Shown here: piece by piece, positions 1 to 8,471 of the stretch
Numbering within the stretch: the first letter of the stretch is position 1
Layout: every line of letters starts with the position of its first letter
IMG/VR virus record: IMGVR_UViG_3300029258_000423
Span: 1 to 51,085 of that record
Direction: 5' to 3' (one strand)
DNA length: 51,085 nucleotides
DNA from: a virus
Made by a program: the position numbers and the translations under genes
Notes under the pieces: model-generated
Databases searched by the model: none
The model's input: only the letters and a program-made list of their open reading frames with translations
Told to the model about the DNA's origin: nothing

Positions 1-327
1 CAATTCGGTTAATCGCTCTATCGCGTCCGTGGTTGCGTGCATCACGTCATCGGATTGTGCAATAATTATGTCGCCAGTTGCTTGCCGATAGGCTGCATTT
101 CTGGCTATTGCTGGATTGCGATACCCAGGACACTCGCCTAGATGAGTGTATGATGTAGAGTATGTTTCGCAGTTCCGTCGGTTCTCTTCCTGGGATTCTG
201 GATCGCTTCCGTCATCGACGACGATGACTTCATAATCAAAAGGAACGTCTTGGCACCGGATGCTTTGCAAAACTCGCCGTAGGTGTCGCGGCTTGTTATA
301 CGTTGCGATGCAAATAGAGCACTTCAT
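1..327 (-). CDS. Family 2 glycosyltransferase, cut by the window edge
   Basis: Only the first 109 codons lie in the window. The start ATG at 327 overlaps the stop of the gene before it (ATGA), so the two are translationally coupled. Visible are the GT-A nucleotide-sugar fold start, VVDDGS at residues 37-41, and AQSDDVMH at about 90-97 as the metal-binding DxD region. It is a close paralogue of the N-terminal half of the preceding gene, sharing RNP.(I/V)ARN and IIAQSDDV, which suggests a tandem duplication. Sugar donor and acceptor cannot be told. The C-terminal half and any second domain lie outside the window. Confidence 0.88.
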   Translation of the reverse strand, partial: MKCSICIATYNKPRHLRRVLQSIRCQDVPFDYEVIVVDDGSDPESQEENRRNCETYSTSYTHLGECPGYRNPAIARNAAYRQATGDIIIAQSDDVMHATTDAIERLTEL

Positions 328-1949
328 TTTGATGGCCCCAGGATTTCCTCAGCGTACTTAGTAAACGTGTTCGGAGAAGTCCTGTAGTTATCCGCTGTCC
401 AGAAGTTATTGAATGTCTGTGCTAGCGTGCTTCCACCGAACCAATGGATACCGCAACACTCCTCAGGCAATTCGTGTGTCTGGTTGAAAATTTTATCAAC
501 CCGCTCGTAGAAGAACGGGTAAACAAACTCTTGCGGAAGTTCCGTGAATGTTAGCTCGCAGTAGTCGTTTCGGAACCCCTGAAAAACAACATCGCCCGGT
601 CGATGGATTCGACCCCAGGCTGTAGGCAATCCAGCCATCCGATAGACAGTGTCCGCACCGGTATTCTGATACTTGCCGGGAGTATAGCCGTCAATTGCGG
701 TTTCTCGAATCGAACTGAATAGCCGATTACCTGGAGTAGCTCCAAAGAATCCGATCGCCGCGTAGCCTTCGCTCAGGCAGTATGCAACGTCGGAGTGTTT
801 GAGCGTGTCGTATGGCATCGGTTTGACAAATAGGATATCCATGTCGGCGTAAAATCCCCCGACAGTGCTCAGCACTTCCCACTCGCACAGGTCGCTTGCG
901 TGTGCGGGTGCGAGGTTGTCTATTGGCGGCGTCCATTGCACTCGCTTAATATCAAGCTCGTCAAGTTTGTCGTAGTAGTTTGGCCCATCGTATGTCTCTT
1001 GATCTTGGGTTTCAGAGCTGCCCCATGTTTTCGTGCCTTCCACTTCCGACTCGTACAGAAATACGTCCCAATCGGGATGGAAGTGCCGAAAGCTTTTAAG
1101 CGTCATGTAACGCATCCAAGACATTTGCGTTGCCGACCAGAAAAAAGACATTCGCTTCGGAATTGTCCGCGACTCTTGATTCTCCTTGCTAAAGTCTGTC
1201 GACAGTGATCGAAGATTCTTTCCGTCCTCGTACGGCCACGATCCGCCAGAGCTGATATAGACTCCGGTTGTCTCCGCTTCGGCCTTCTTCTTTTCGTATA
1301 GCTCCTTGGATACGTCCTCTTTGGAGTGCGTGTCAGGTCCATGTGCATGGCTTTGGTGATAGCCGGTGACTTTGTTTGTGTATCGCGGATTCAATTTTAG
1401 TCCGTGCACAAGGCAGTCGGAGAACCAATTGTCATCGAAGCAAGGCTCCACAAAATCTTCGTCATTGCCGCCAATGGCGTACAAGTCGGAACGAAAAAGA
1501 GATCCCAAAAAGAAATACGGAATCGGCCTACGCGAAGAGCAATAATCCATAATGAAATGGTGCGGATTGCCGTTTAGGAACGTGTAGTTTTTTACTTGGG
1601 CGAGCAGGACTTCGCCATCCTGTATATTCGTTGTCAGGTATTCAATCGCATTCGGGCTAACGTGAACCACATCATCACTCTGTGCGATGATGACTTTCCC
1701 CCTTGCTGCCCTGTAGCCAACATTACGAGCTACCGAGGGATTGCGATAGCGGTGATTTTCCAGAAACTGATATTGAACCTTATGATTCTGGCAAACAGCT
1801 CTCGTCAAATCAGTCGAGCCATCATCAACTACGATAAGCTCGTAATCGAAAGGAACTGATTGACGCCTAATGCTTCTCAGCGTTCGTTCAAGTTCCTCTG
1901 CTTTGTTTCGTGTCGACAACACCACCGAGCACAAGGGAGTGTTAGTCAT
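324..1949 (-). CDS. Two-domain glycosyltransferase (GT2 plus GT32-like)
   Basis: 541 residues with two catalytic-looking modules. Residues 6-220 are a family 2 GT-A domain: VVDDGS at 40-45, SDDV at 91-94 and a later EPCFDDNWF motif. Residues 262-541 look like the GT32/'DXD sugar-binding' type: IPKRMSFFW opening, then SDLCEWEVLSTVGGFYADMD ending with the DxD at 369-371. Such fusions add two sugars in succession to a glycan; donors are unknown. It sits in an operon with overlapping starts and stops among other glycan genes. The domain boundary region 220-262 is charged and linker-like. Function as a sugar transferase is firm; the virion versus host-envelope target is inference. Confidence 0.9.
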   Translation of the reverse strand: MTNTPLCSVVLSTRNKAEELERTLRSIRRQSVPFDYELIVVDDGSTDLTRAVCQNHKVQYQFLENHRYRNPSVARNVGYRAARGKVIIAQSDDVVHVSPNAIEYLTTNIQDGEVLLAQVKNYTFLNGNPHHFIMDYCSSRRPIPYFFLGSLFRSDLYAIGGNDEDFVEPCFDDNWFSDCLVHGLKLNPRYTNKVTGYHQSHAHGPDTHSKEDVSKELYEKKKAEAETTGVYISSGGSWPYEDGKNLRSLSTDFSKENQESRTIPKRMSFFWSATQMSWMRYMTLKSFRHFHPDWDVFLYESEVEGTKTWGSSETQDQETYDGPNYYDKLDELDIKRVQWTPPIDNLAPAHASDLCEWEVLSTVGGFYADMDILFVKPMPYDTLKHSDVAYCLSEGYAAIGFFGATPGNRLFSSIRETAIDGYTPGKYQNTGADTVYRMAGLPTAWGRIHRPGDVVFQGFRNDYCELTFTELPQEFVYPFFYERVDKIFNQTHELPEECCGIHWFGGSTLAQTFNNFWTADNYRTSPNTFTKYAEEILGPSK

Positions 1950-2235
1950 TGCTTACTCCATTCAAATCGTACGTTCTCGCTTCGTTGGCAACTTGAATCC
2001 TGCCACGCTGGATTGCTTCGTTGATTCGACGGTTGATTTCGTCTCGAATTTTGACACGCCGTTCGCCTGAGCTTCGAGCTTGCCATTCGAGATCCGCAAT
2101 TGCTTGCGACGACGGATTCGCTTGCTTCCGCTCTTCGAGGATTCGTTGATTCGCGTTGTAGCACTTGATGTTTTCGATTGACAATTTGTCAATCAGTTCT
2201 CCGATGCTACAAATTACGTCATAGGCGTCGTTCAT
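1942..2235 (-). CDS. Small helical protein with GELIDK motif, glycan cluster
   Basis: 97 residues, highly charged and predicted helical (residues 35-85 look coiled-coil). The opening SIGELIDKLSIENIKC resembles the short proteins with a GELIDK.xI.EIK signature (DUF6165-like) that accompany glycosyltransferase and sulfotransferase genes. No catalytic residues are seen. It begins 4 nt inside the end of the acyltransferase gene, with the RBS AAAGGAGCGA, and overlaps the next glycosyltransferase by 8 nt. The family link is from memory of the motif and not checked; the role is unknown. Confidence 0.75.
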   Translation of the reverse strand: MNDAYDVICSIGELIDKLSIENIKCYNANQRILEERKQANPSSQAIADLEWQARSSGERRVKIRDEINRRINEAIQRGRIQVANEARTYDLNGVSND

Positions 2236-2615
2236 TTATTCGCTCCTTTGTCTAGTCCAACCGGATCGTCGGATTCCAACTGTTCGATCAGGCTTTTCGT
2301 TTCTTCCGCAGTTAAAGAACGTAATCGTCGTGCTGGTACGCCAGCAACAATCGCACCATCCGGAACGTCTCTTGTGACGACTGCACCGGCACCAACTACG
2401 CAATGGCTGCCGATGGAAACACCAGGCAATACCAATGCACCGTAACCGATCCACACATAATCACCAAGCGTCACTGGTTGAGCACCCTTTATCGGGCAAT
2501 GCGTTAACAGTGCCGAACGAGATCCTACTACGCAATGCTTCCCAACGGTTATCAAGTGCGGATTGACACCATCTAGTTGCCCGATTACCGTTGAGCTGTT
2601 ATCGATATTTGGCAT
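2232..2615 (-). CDS. Hexapeptide-repeat acyltransferase
   Basis: 127 residues of left-handed beta-helix repeats with the hallmark (I/V)G(A/S)xxVV turns: GKHCVVGS near 26-33, GDYVWIGYGALVLPGVSIG at about 51-69, GAGAVVTRDVPDGAIVAGVP near 76-95. This is the CysE/LacA/NodL superfamily, which transfers acetyl or similar groups from acyl-CoA to a hydroxyl or amino group on a sugar. Short for the family (usually 160-210), with no N-terminal helical cap. It starts inside the TAATG of the upstream glycosyltransferase. In this operon it most likely O- or N-acylates the glycan being built. Confidence 0.92.
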   Translation of the reverse strand: MPNIDNSSTVIGQLDGVNPHLITVGKHCVVGSRSALLTHCPIKGAQPVTLGDYVWIGYGALVLPGVSIGSHCVVGAGAVVTRDVPDGAIVAGVPARRLRSLTAEETKSLIEQLESDDPVGLDKGANK

Positions 2616-3409
2616 TACTCTTCCGGCAAGTGCTCGGCCCCTTCCGGTCGCGTCCCCCTTCGCTCAACAGCTTCGTGATGGTATACAATGCTACTGTCGG
2701 TAAATGCGTATCGTGCCCCCGCTTCGTGTACGCGGTCGAAGAATCGAACGTCAGGAGATTCGCCGTCGACGCAAGTCAACTCCCAGGGCCCGCAATCTGT
2801 CCAGTATCGCTTGTGAAACAGGTAGGGCATTGTCGCACATTCTCGGCATCCGCTGTCCGTATTGAGATCATCGGAAAATATCACATTGTCTTTGTAGTTT
2901 TCGTCATAGAGTCGGACGAATCCAGCCCCATTAAACTGCCCTGGTTCGGGGACTCCGAGATTAGTCGTGATGATTGCCGCAACGGGTTTCGGAGGCGTTG
3001 CTGCCGTTATGTGCAAGCTGTTGATGACGGTGTCTGGCGAAGCGTATTTGACGAGTCCACCGAGCCAGTTAGGACCGAAGTAGCAGTCGGTATTCACTAG
3101 CCCAGCATAGTCGTTTAGCTCGAACGCTTTGGAAAAACCAAGGTTCATCATCGCCCTAAGATTCGGAACGAAACCAACTGATTCGTCTGTCTTATGTTCG
3201 ACCACATGCACACGGATTGGCGTGTCGCCTTTGCGGTCCTTGATTATCTGCGGCAGTCTCCTTAGGTAATCATCTACGGCTGGGCTCGCAAGCCACTTGA
3301 CGATAACGTAGTCGAAGTCTTCATGTCCTGGACGCTCTATCAGAGATGAGTCCGAGAACTGCATCATATCCAACGCCGTAGAAACGCAATTAACAATCGA
3401 AACTCTCAT
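2615..3409 (-). CDS. GT-A type glycosyltransferase
   Basis: 264 residues. The N-terminal half fits a GT-A fold: VGFVPNLRAMMNLGF at about 78-92 followed by GLVNTDCYFG at 103-112, where NTDC stands in for the DxD. A later GAGFVRLYDENY and an ED-like segment (ESPDVRFFDRV, 217-227) resemble the acceptor-side acidic residues of family 2 enzymes. The start overlaps the methyltransferase stop (TGATG), indicating coupling. Substrate unknown. Confidence is high that it handles sugars, lower on the exact family. Confidence 0.8.
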   Translation of the reverse strand: MRVSIVNCVSTALDMMQFSDSSLIERPGHEDFDYVIVKWLASPAVDDYLRRLPQIIKDRKGDTPIRVHVVEHKTDESVGFVPNLRAMMNLGFSKAFELNDYAGLVNTDCYFGPNWLGGLVKYASPDTVINSLHITAATPPKPVAAIITTNLGVPEPGQFNGAGFVRLYDENYKDNVIFSDDLNTDSGCRECATMPYLFHKRYWTDCGPWELTCVDGESPDVRFFDRVHEAGARYAFTDSSIVYHHEAVERRGTRPEGAEHLPEE

Positions 3410-4044
3410 CAGTTCGCCCCCTTTGTTATGTGTGCCACAACCTCTACGATTCCATGGAATTGCGACGGACGCTCGTTAGTAAATTCCCGGACGTAGCCGC
3501 CAGCATGTTCCACCATAAGGCAAAAATTTGCTCTCGTGCGTTGCATGTTCGCAGCCCTTGCAACCGCCGATTCGCTTTGCGTCCCTTCCTTATTGTCCGG
3601 GATGGTTTTCGGATCGAGCGGTTCCTTGTAGTGGATGGCGAAAGTTCCGCCAGGTTTCAAGGCACGAATCACTTCGCCTAGTTGATACCGAAGATCGCGA
3701 TTGTTCATGTGCGGAGCAACCCACAGCGACATCGCAAGATCGAAGTTGTCGCTACCCAATCGCTTCGGATCAGTGACAAATTCAATCGACTCTCCGAGTT
3801 TCTTTTTTGCCAGATAGCTAACATCAAGAGCCCATACTTTCGCAGCTATTTTGGAGGCGTCGTTCACCCAGTCGCCCATCCCAACGCCAATGCACAGCAC
3901 AGTTGATTCAGGCGTCAGCAATCGTTCCACTTCCAGCGTAGCTAAATGACCACCTAGGCCAGTGCCTGTAAGTGCCGACACATCGCTTTCGCTATGTGCC
4001 TTATCCCAATTCGATTGCTTCCAGTCGTCGTATGTTCCTAACAT
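3409..4044 (-). CDS. Class I SAM-dependent methyltransferase
   Basis: 211 residues. Motif I reads VLCIGVGMGDWV at 49-60, post-I acidic WALDVS at 71-76, motif II DLAMSLWVAP at 102-111, and LKPGGTFAI at 129-137, the usual Rossmann methyltransferase layout. I chose the ATG at 4044: it has AGAGGAG five bases upstream and lies just past the sulfotransferase stop, whereas the ATG at 4062 has no RBS. In this operon the substrate is probably a sugar hydroxyl or a lipid/peptide precursor rather than DNA, since no target-recognition domain is present. Confidence 0.88.
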   Translation of the reverse strand: MLGTYDDWKQSNWDKAHSESDVSALTGTGLGGHLATLEVERLLTPESTVLCIGVGMGDWVNDASKIAAKVWALDVSYLAKKKLGESIEFVTDPKRLGSDNFDLAMSLWVAPHMNNRDLRYQLGEVIRALKPGGTFAIHYKEPLDPKTIPDNKEGTQSESAVARAANMQRTRANFCLMVEHAGGYVREFTNERPSQFHGIVEVVAHITKGAN

Positions 4045-4739
4045 AGTGGCTCCTCTAGCCAATGGCTTAGTCCTTGGTTCGACAGGTACGTCTTAACCTC
4101 CGCGTAGTTCTGTATCGACTCCACAAGAGGTCTTGTTTCCTGACGAAAAGTTACGGGCTGAATTTCCGACACGTCCATTCCGAGATAGGTTTGGATTCTG
4201 AGTAGCGTTTCGTCCCACCTCGCCGCCAAGTCTTCGTAGTGTATTTCGATACGCCCTGAAAATTCGCCGTCGATCTTTTCGTGCAGGAGCCTAGTTGATC
4301 CGATGAATTCCATCAGTTCCTGCATTGGCACCATGACTGGCCCCGGGTCGACGTCCCTAGGCTTGTCGACTTTATAGCTCTTCAGTAATACGCCGACCTT
4401 GATGCTGAGAAACCTTCTAAGGAGATTGTCACGCCGCAAGCAGATGCACTTATCGACGTTCGCTGCGACAACCGACCAGAACCTGCCAGGCGGTATCGGA
4501 CTCAGCGTGTCTATCCAACCGTCTCCTACTCTGTGCATTGTCGTGCCACGGTGCGTAATTCCATTTTCGGATGTATGCAGGAATCGCAGCCAGTTATCGT
4601 AATGTCCGCTTTTGTTGTCCGGGTTCGACGCGTACAGATTAAAGAACGTCGTGTCTTCCCTTGTGTCGAGTGAGTCCGTTAGAAGCATCGTTCCGGAACG
4701 TGCATCAGACAGAATCATAAACGTGTTATTGGGAGCCAC
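4038..4739 (-). CDS. Sulfotransferase-like protein
   Basis: 233 residues from a GTG at 4739. This GTG shares its first base with the radical SAM stop (TAGTG) and has AAGGAG eight bases upstream, so longer starts inside the radical SAM gene are unlikely. Residues 11-24 are SDARSGTMLLTDSL, the 5'-phosphosulfate loop of sulfotransferases. LRRDNLLRRFLS at 101-112 matches the 3'-phosphate segment (R...S), and IHYEDL at 166-171 the conserved (V)RYEDL strand. These enzymes move sulfate from PAPS to sugars, proteins or lipids. Sulfation of a glycan is the simplest reading here. Confidence 0.85.
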   Translation of the reverse strand: MAPNNTFMILSDARSGTMLLTDSLDTREDTTFFNLYASNPDNKSGHYDNWLRFLHTSENGITHRGTTMHRVGDGWIDTLSPIPPGRFWSVVAANVDKCICLRRDNLLRRFLSIKVGVLLKSYKVDKPRDVDPGPVMVPMQELMEFIGSTRLLHEKIDGEFSGRIEIHYEDLAARWDETLLRIQTYLGMDVSEIQPVTFRQETRPLVESIQNYAEVKTYLSNQGLSHWLEEPLC

Positions 4740-5791
4740 TAGATAAACTCCTTGTGCGTTGGGTCGTCGCTTAGTGCGTACTGGATGGTTGTGTTTTTGT
4801 TGTTGTACATGCAACGAGGACAATTGCGAGCGTCGAGATTCTTCAGGTGCTCGACAACGTCTCGGGAGTTCCATGTGGCCGCGAACGTCTGATTTCTCAA
4901 TGACCCAATCGCTCCACGCTTGCTGTAGGCTAAGTTGCAACAAGGGTACAGGTGAAGGTCAGCACCGATGTAGGTTGACACCTTGGAATACCCGCAGTCG
5001 GTGTAATGCGGACGTTCTAGTTGCAAGTCTTCTATTCGGTCTCCGAACAGATTGAACACCCTGAACTTGTCAGTTGTTAGGGTCTCTGCACGCTTGCATT
5101 CAGCGTAAGCTTCCGAATGAAATTCTCGGAAGTACTTAAAACCTAACGACTGAAACAGAGCTGAGATTCGGAAGTTATCAACCCCTAAGTCTCTGGCTGC
5201 ATTGGCCGCATCAAAGACTTCGCCCCAATTGCTTTCTGTCAGAACAAATCCGACGCCGACCAACGCCGAAGGACGCAACGCCATGAATGACTTCACGTTG
5301 TCCAATACTTTTTGGTAAGTGTCTATTGGGTTGCGTCTGTATTCTGCGTATGTGGACGCACTCCCGGCATCGACAGAAAAGCGTACCCAACTCGCATCCG
5401 CCAATATCTCGGAATGTTCGGAAGTCCACCGAACTCCGTTTGTCACAAGCCCAAGCTTTATCCCTGACGAGAGTATGAGAGAAGCCAGCCCGAGAAACTC
5501 CGGATGCACTGTCGGCTCCCCTCCGCCAGTCAACTCAATAGCTTGCACGCCTAGCGTCTTACAGTCCTCGACGATCTCTTTGAGTTTCTCCCAGGGAATT
5601 TCATCGCGGGTATCGAATGTCTGATTCGACGTATATCCAACAGCACGATAGGCACACCCTTTGCAAGATTGGTTGCAGCGATTCGTTGGCACCAATTGCA
5701 CATGAATCGGACTTACGTGCTGGCCCATTCGCATCTTCTGGAGAGTGCGTTGATGATGGAATATCTTCAGTGGAGAATATGCGTTATTCAT
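4739..5791 (-). CDS. Radical SAM enzyme with SPASM-like C-terminus
   Basis: 350 residues. TNRCNQSCKGC gives the Cys-x3-Cys-x2-Cys cluster (C39, C43, C46) for the [4Fe-4S]-AdoMet centre. ELTGGGEPTVHPEF is the GGEP SAM-binding strand, and GLVTNGV follows in the barrel. The C-terminus holds YPCCNLAYSK (about 282-291) and NCPRC (about 323-327), as in SPASM auxiliary clusters. I start at ATG 5791: it has GGAG upstream and overlaps the previous stop by 8 nt. Upstream is a glycosyltransferase, downstream a sulfotransferase. SPASM enzymes modify peptides, proteins or sugars; which applies here is open. Confidence 0.93.
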   Translation of the reverse strand: MNNAYSPLKIFHHQRTLQKMRMGQHVSPIHVQLVPTNRCNQSCKGCAYRAVGYTSNQTFDTRDEIPWEKLKEIVEDCKTLGVQAIELTGGGEPTVHPEFLGLASLILSSGIKLGLVTNGVRWTSEHSEILADASWVRFSVDAGSASTYAEYRRNPIDTYQKVLDNVKSFMALRPSALVGVGFVLTESNWGEVFDAANAARDLGVDNFRISALFQSLGFKYFREFHSEAYAECKRAETLTTDKFRVFNLFGDRIEDLQLERPHYTDCGYSKVSTYIGADLHLYPCCNLAYSKRGAIGSLRNQTFAATWNSRDVVEHLKNLDARNCPRCMYNNKNTTIQYALSDDPTHKEFI

Positions 5792-6506
5792 TGTGCAACT
5801 CCATGGCGTCGAAGTCCTCACCACGAAACGTCCTGGAGACTGGATGCCGCGTTTTCTTCACGCCATCGCCACGTACCGATTGTATCGATGATTCTTCTTC
5901 GCCCGCGTGTTGCAATAGGCTCGGTGCGTGCGTTTGTTCTTTGTAGCCAATCGAGCGAAGCGATGTCACTACGGCTCCGTCGATATTGTACATCGGATAT
6001 TTCGTGCCTTGTGAATGGCCCATAAATCGCGGCACGTTCAGCAAGTCAGTCGCCGCCTGGTTACTGAGCACAATACCCAGGGCACCCCTTCCTCTTTGGT
6101 TCGACGTGTGCCAGCCCTTCTTATTCTTTCCGAGTCCTTCGTTCTGCGGGACCGAGTATAGATTCCAGTATCGCTTTTCGTCGTACTCAACCGAATCAAG
6201 ATACTGCCGCAAATTCCGATACGTCAGAATGTCATCCTGGAATATCGCGTACCTGTCATGATTCGGAAACCGAATGAACAATTCCAGCAACCCCAACTGC
6301 CAGTTTCCAAACGCTCCGATGTTCGGTTCCCGAAACGTCAGAGGCAACCCGAATTGCAAGTAGTCGCATTCTCCGGGTTCGCCGTCAACGAATAGCCGAG
6401 GCTCATCGAATCCCGCCGCCTTCAGGGATTCGAGAGTCTTCGGCAAGAGGCTATCGAATCGACTTGGTACGGTCGTTACACCGTAAGCCCACGTTATTTC
6501 AGACAT
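5784..6506 (-). CDS. Glycosyltransferase, GT-A fold
   Basis: 240 residues. AYGVTTVPSR at the start, LFVDGEPG (38-45), IGAFGNW (63-69), IFQDDI at 88-93 as the DxD, and APSLLQHAGEEESS (194-207) near the end. This order matches GT-A glycosyltransferases of the GT25/GT54-like group often seen in phages, where the final P-S-L-x-Q-H-x-G motif is typical. It begins with the RBS CGGAGCGAAAC and overlaps the preceding small Cys protein by 13 nt, so it opens the glycan operon. Donor and acceptor are unknown. Confidence 0.85.
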   Translation of the reverse strand: MSEITWAYGVTTVPSRFDSLLPKTLESLKAAGFDEPRLFVDGEPGECDYLQFGLPLTFREPNIGAFGNWQLGLLELFIRFPNHDRYAIFQDDILTYRNLRQYLDSVEYDEKRYWNLYSVPQNEGLGKNKKGWHTSNQRGRGALGIVLSNQAATDLLNVPRFMGHSQGTKYPMYNIDGAVVTSLRSIGYKEQTHAPSLLQHAGEEESSIQSVRGDGVKKTRHPVSRTFRGEDFDAMELHNE

Positions 6507-6751
6507 GTTTCGCTCCGTTCTGCTCGTCTGATTGCCAGTTTGATTAACACCTTCGCACCGCTACGGATAAACGGAAGGCTACGTTTTTCTGCTTCCTCTT
6601 CTAGCCAGTCCGTAATCAGTTCGATGTTTTTGCGGCACCACTGCGGCCCCTGTTGGTCCATTCGTTTTGCGTGTTGTTCGCAATCACAATCGTTAGTGAT
6701 CGCGAATCGTCGCAGCAATCTCTTAAGCTCTGTGCCCGGATGTTGTTTCAT
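6494..6751 (-). CDS. Small conserved Cys protein before glycan genes
   Basis: 85 residues. GTELKRLLRRFAI opens the protein, followed by CDCEQHAKRMDQQGPQWC with three cysteines, then an amphipathic ELITDWLEEEAEKR helix and a basic tail. I recognise it as a widespread short phage/bacterial family that is usually found right next to glycosyltransferase genes, but I know no proven function. The cysteine pattern could bind a metal. It overlaps its neighbours on both sides (ATGA at 6748-6751), which ties tail gene and glycan genes into one transcript. Confidence 0.82.
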   Translation of the reverse strand: MKQHPGTELKRLLRRFAITNDCDCEQHAKRMDQQGPQWCRKNIELITDWLEEEAEKRSLPFIRSGAKVLIKLAIRRAERSETCLK

Positions 6752-7926
6752 TTCACCCGTACGATGGTCAGGACAACGTAGAAAGGCATCCGGTTATCGG
6801 TCGTTGTATCGCTTTTGAAATCTCCGAGGTGAGTAGAGTGCTCAAAAATATCTGATTCATCTTCCGCAGTGCCTGATCCTACTGGAGTGGCCCCTGTTGT
6901 CCACTTCGTTGGGTCGACGAATTCACCTTCCTCAAATGTCATTTCGTCACCGCCGATATCCATATCGTCGGATGGATCGACTCCATCAGCCTGAATGAAT
7001 ACCTGGCTTGCCGTACCGCTTAGCGTATTGTTTGTGAGCTTGTCCCACGCGTACACTAAGTCGGTGAAATGATGATCGTGGTCGACGTGTGCATCATGGT
7101 CCGGGTGGTTGTTCTTTCCGTTCCCGTCGTCGTAATCGCCATGCCACCGAAAGCCGCCCGTCCCTTTCAGTGTTCCTTCGTTCGACTCGCCGCCAGTGTC
7201 CCTGCTAAGTAGCACTCTGTGAGCGGCATTCGTTAGTTCCTCCCATCCTTCCGGAATCGTGCTTGTCCCGTGTGGTGTCGTAATCAATGTCGTCTGTCGA
7301 ACATCGCCGACCTTGCCGTTCATGTAGTCGCCTTCGCCAATGAAGACGCCATCCTCTGCAACGCTGTACAGAATGATTCCGTCTTCATACACCGCAGGAT
7401 CGGCGTCGATTGTCCGAGGCAAATAGACGTAGAAATTGTCCGTTCCCGGATTCGTTCCGGCACGGTCATCTACAGACACGCAATAGACGCGAGGGTCGCC
7501 CGCGTTGTCCTCCCAATCGCTCACCGCCTGAGCGTACCTTGGTCCGCCTCCGCCTGTTGGACTTGCTACCCACTTCCCTTGCTTTGTCCGATGAATCAAT
7601 ATCCATGTATCCTCTGGAATGGCCGCCGTACTGATATTGTAAACGGTCTTGTCGAGATCAACGTAAGCCTCCATTACCTCGGTTGATTCGTTGATTCGCC
7701 AGATTTCACACTCGGCATATCCTGGTATGTCATCGCCGCCAGTTCCGACGGTTCCTTGATCGTCAAGCTTCGGAATCCCTCCGGTCGGAGTCCGTGCGAT
7801 GTAAACGTCCGGAGCCTGGAAAACGTGCGGATCTTCTCCGTACTTATTCGGAGGTTGAAACTTCCGAATCCATTCCAACGCCGCTTCGATTTTCCGTTCA
7901 TCTAGTTCGGTAAGAAACGAACCCAT
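6748..7926 (-). CDS. Putative distal tail/receptor-binding protein
   Basis: 392 residues, acidic, low in cysteine. Residues 1-60 (FLTELDERKIEAALEWI) are helical. The middle is beta-rich. A His/Asp-rich stretch, HPDHDAHVDHDHH at about 272-284, could coordinate metal ions as in trimeric tail tips. The end, DNRMPFYVVLTIVRVK, matches the R-P-P-(F/Y)-Y-V-L closing strand of tail collar and fibre-tip proteins. It is the last tail-like gene before the glycan cluster. Enzymatic motifs are absent. Adsorption function is inference from composition, ending and position. Confidence 0.65.
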   Translation of the reverse strand: MGSFLTELDERKIEAALEWIRKFQPPNKYGEDPHVFQAPDVYIARTPTGGIPKLDDQGTVGTGGDDIPGYAECEIWRINESTEVMEAYVDLDKTVYNISTAAIPEDTWILIHRTKQGKWVASPTGGGGPRYAQAVSDWEDNAGDPRVYCVSVDDRAGTNPGTDNFYVYLPRTIDADPAVYEDGIILYSVAEDGVFIGEGDYMNGKVGDVRQTTLITTPHGTSTIPEGWEELTNAAHRVLLSRDTGGESNEGTLKGTGGFRWHGDYDDGNGKNNHPDHDAHVDHDHHFTDLVYAWDKLTNNTLSGTASQVFIQADGVDPSDDMDIGGDEMTFEEGEFVDPTKWTTGATPVGSGTAEDESDIFEHSTHLGDFKSDTTTDNRMPFYVVLTIVRVK

Positions 7927-7930
7927 TTCA

Positions 7931-8449
7931 TCACTCCGGAATCACTGTAATCTCGATTCGTGTTTCGCCACTCTCGCAACGAATCCACGGTTCGACGGGT
8001 TTCTCTGGCCAGAAATATTGCATGTGGCCGGGAGGCAGACGAAAGACGATAGAATGATCGAGGCCGAATCCGAGATACACCATGCCGTCGGGGATCTCTT
8101 CAGACGGTTCCGGTGCCTGAGTCCGAATCGGTTTTGGTAGCACGTTCTCGACAATGATGTAGCTGCAGTCCTGCCCAACCCATCCCAAGTCGAGTTGATG
8201 CCATTCGTCGGTAATCTTCAGCCGTCGCCGATACGGTTCCTCTTCGCTCTTCAGGTAGCAAGAGAATAGCCCCTGAGTCCGAGTCGGATTCTCATTCGGA
8301 AGGCTGTGGTAGAGAGAGACGTTCGCGGAGATGCGAGGGAAAGGCTTGCGTGTCTTTGTCGGAACGTCAAATACAATCGGTGCATCGGACGCTTCGACTT
8401 CCTCTTTTGTTGGGAACGGATCTCCTATTCCCGGTAGTTCGACTTCCAT
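7931..8449 (-). CDS. Tail-associated protein of unknown function
   Basis: 172 residues from ATG 8449, which carries the RBS TAGGAGCGAAACC. A longer reading to 8608 would run deep into the upstream gene without an RBS. Proline-rich with alternating beta-like segments (LSLYHSLP, YIIVENVLP, MVYLGFGLDHSIVF). No recognisable domain, signal peptide or membrane segment. Position between minor tail genes suggests a virion component or chaperone; I do not recognise the family. Confidence 0.75.
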   Translation of the reverse strand: MEVELPGIGDPFPTKEEVEASDAPIVFDVPTKTRKPFPRISANVSLYHSLPNENPTRTQGLFSCYLKSEEEPYRRRLKITDEWHQLDLGWVGQDCSYIIVENVLPKPIRTQAPEPSEEIPDGMVYLGFGLDHSIVFRLPPGHMQYFWPEKPVEPWIRCESGETRIEITVIPE

Positions 8450-8471
8450 GGTTTCGCTCCTAAGGAATGTG

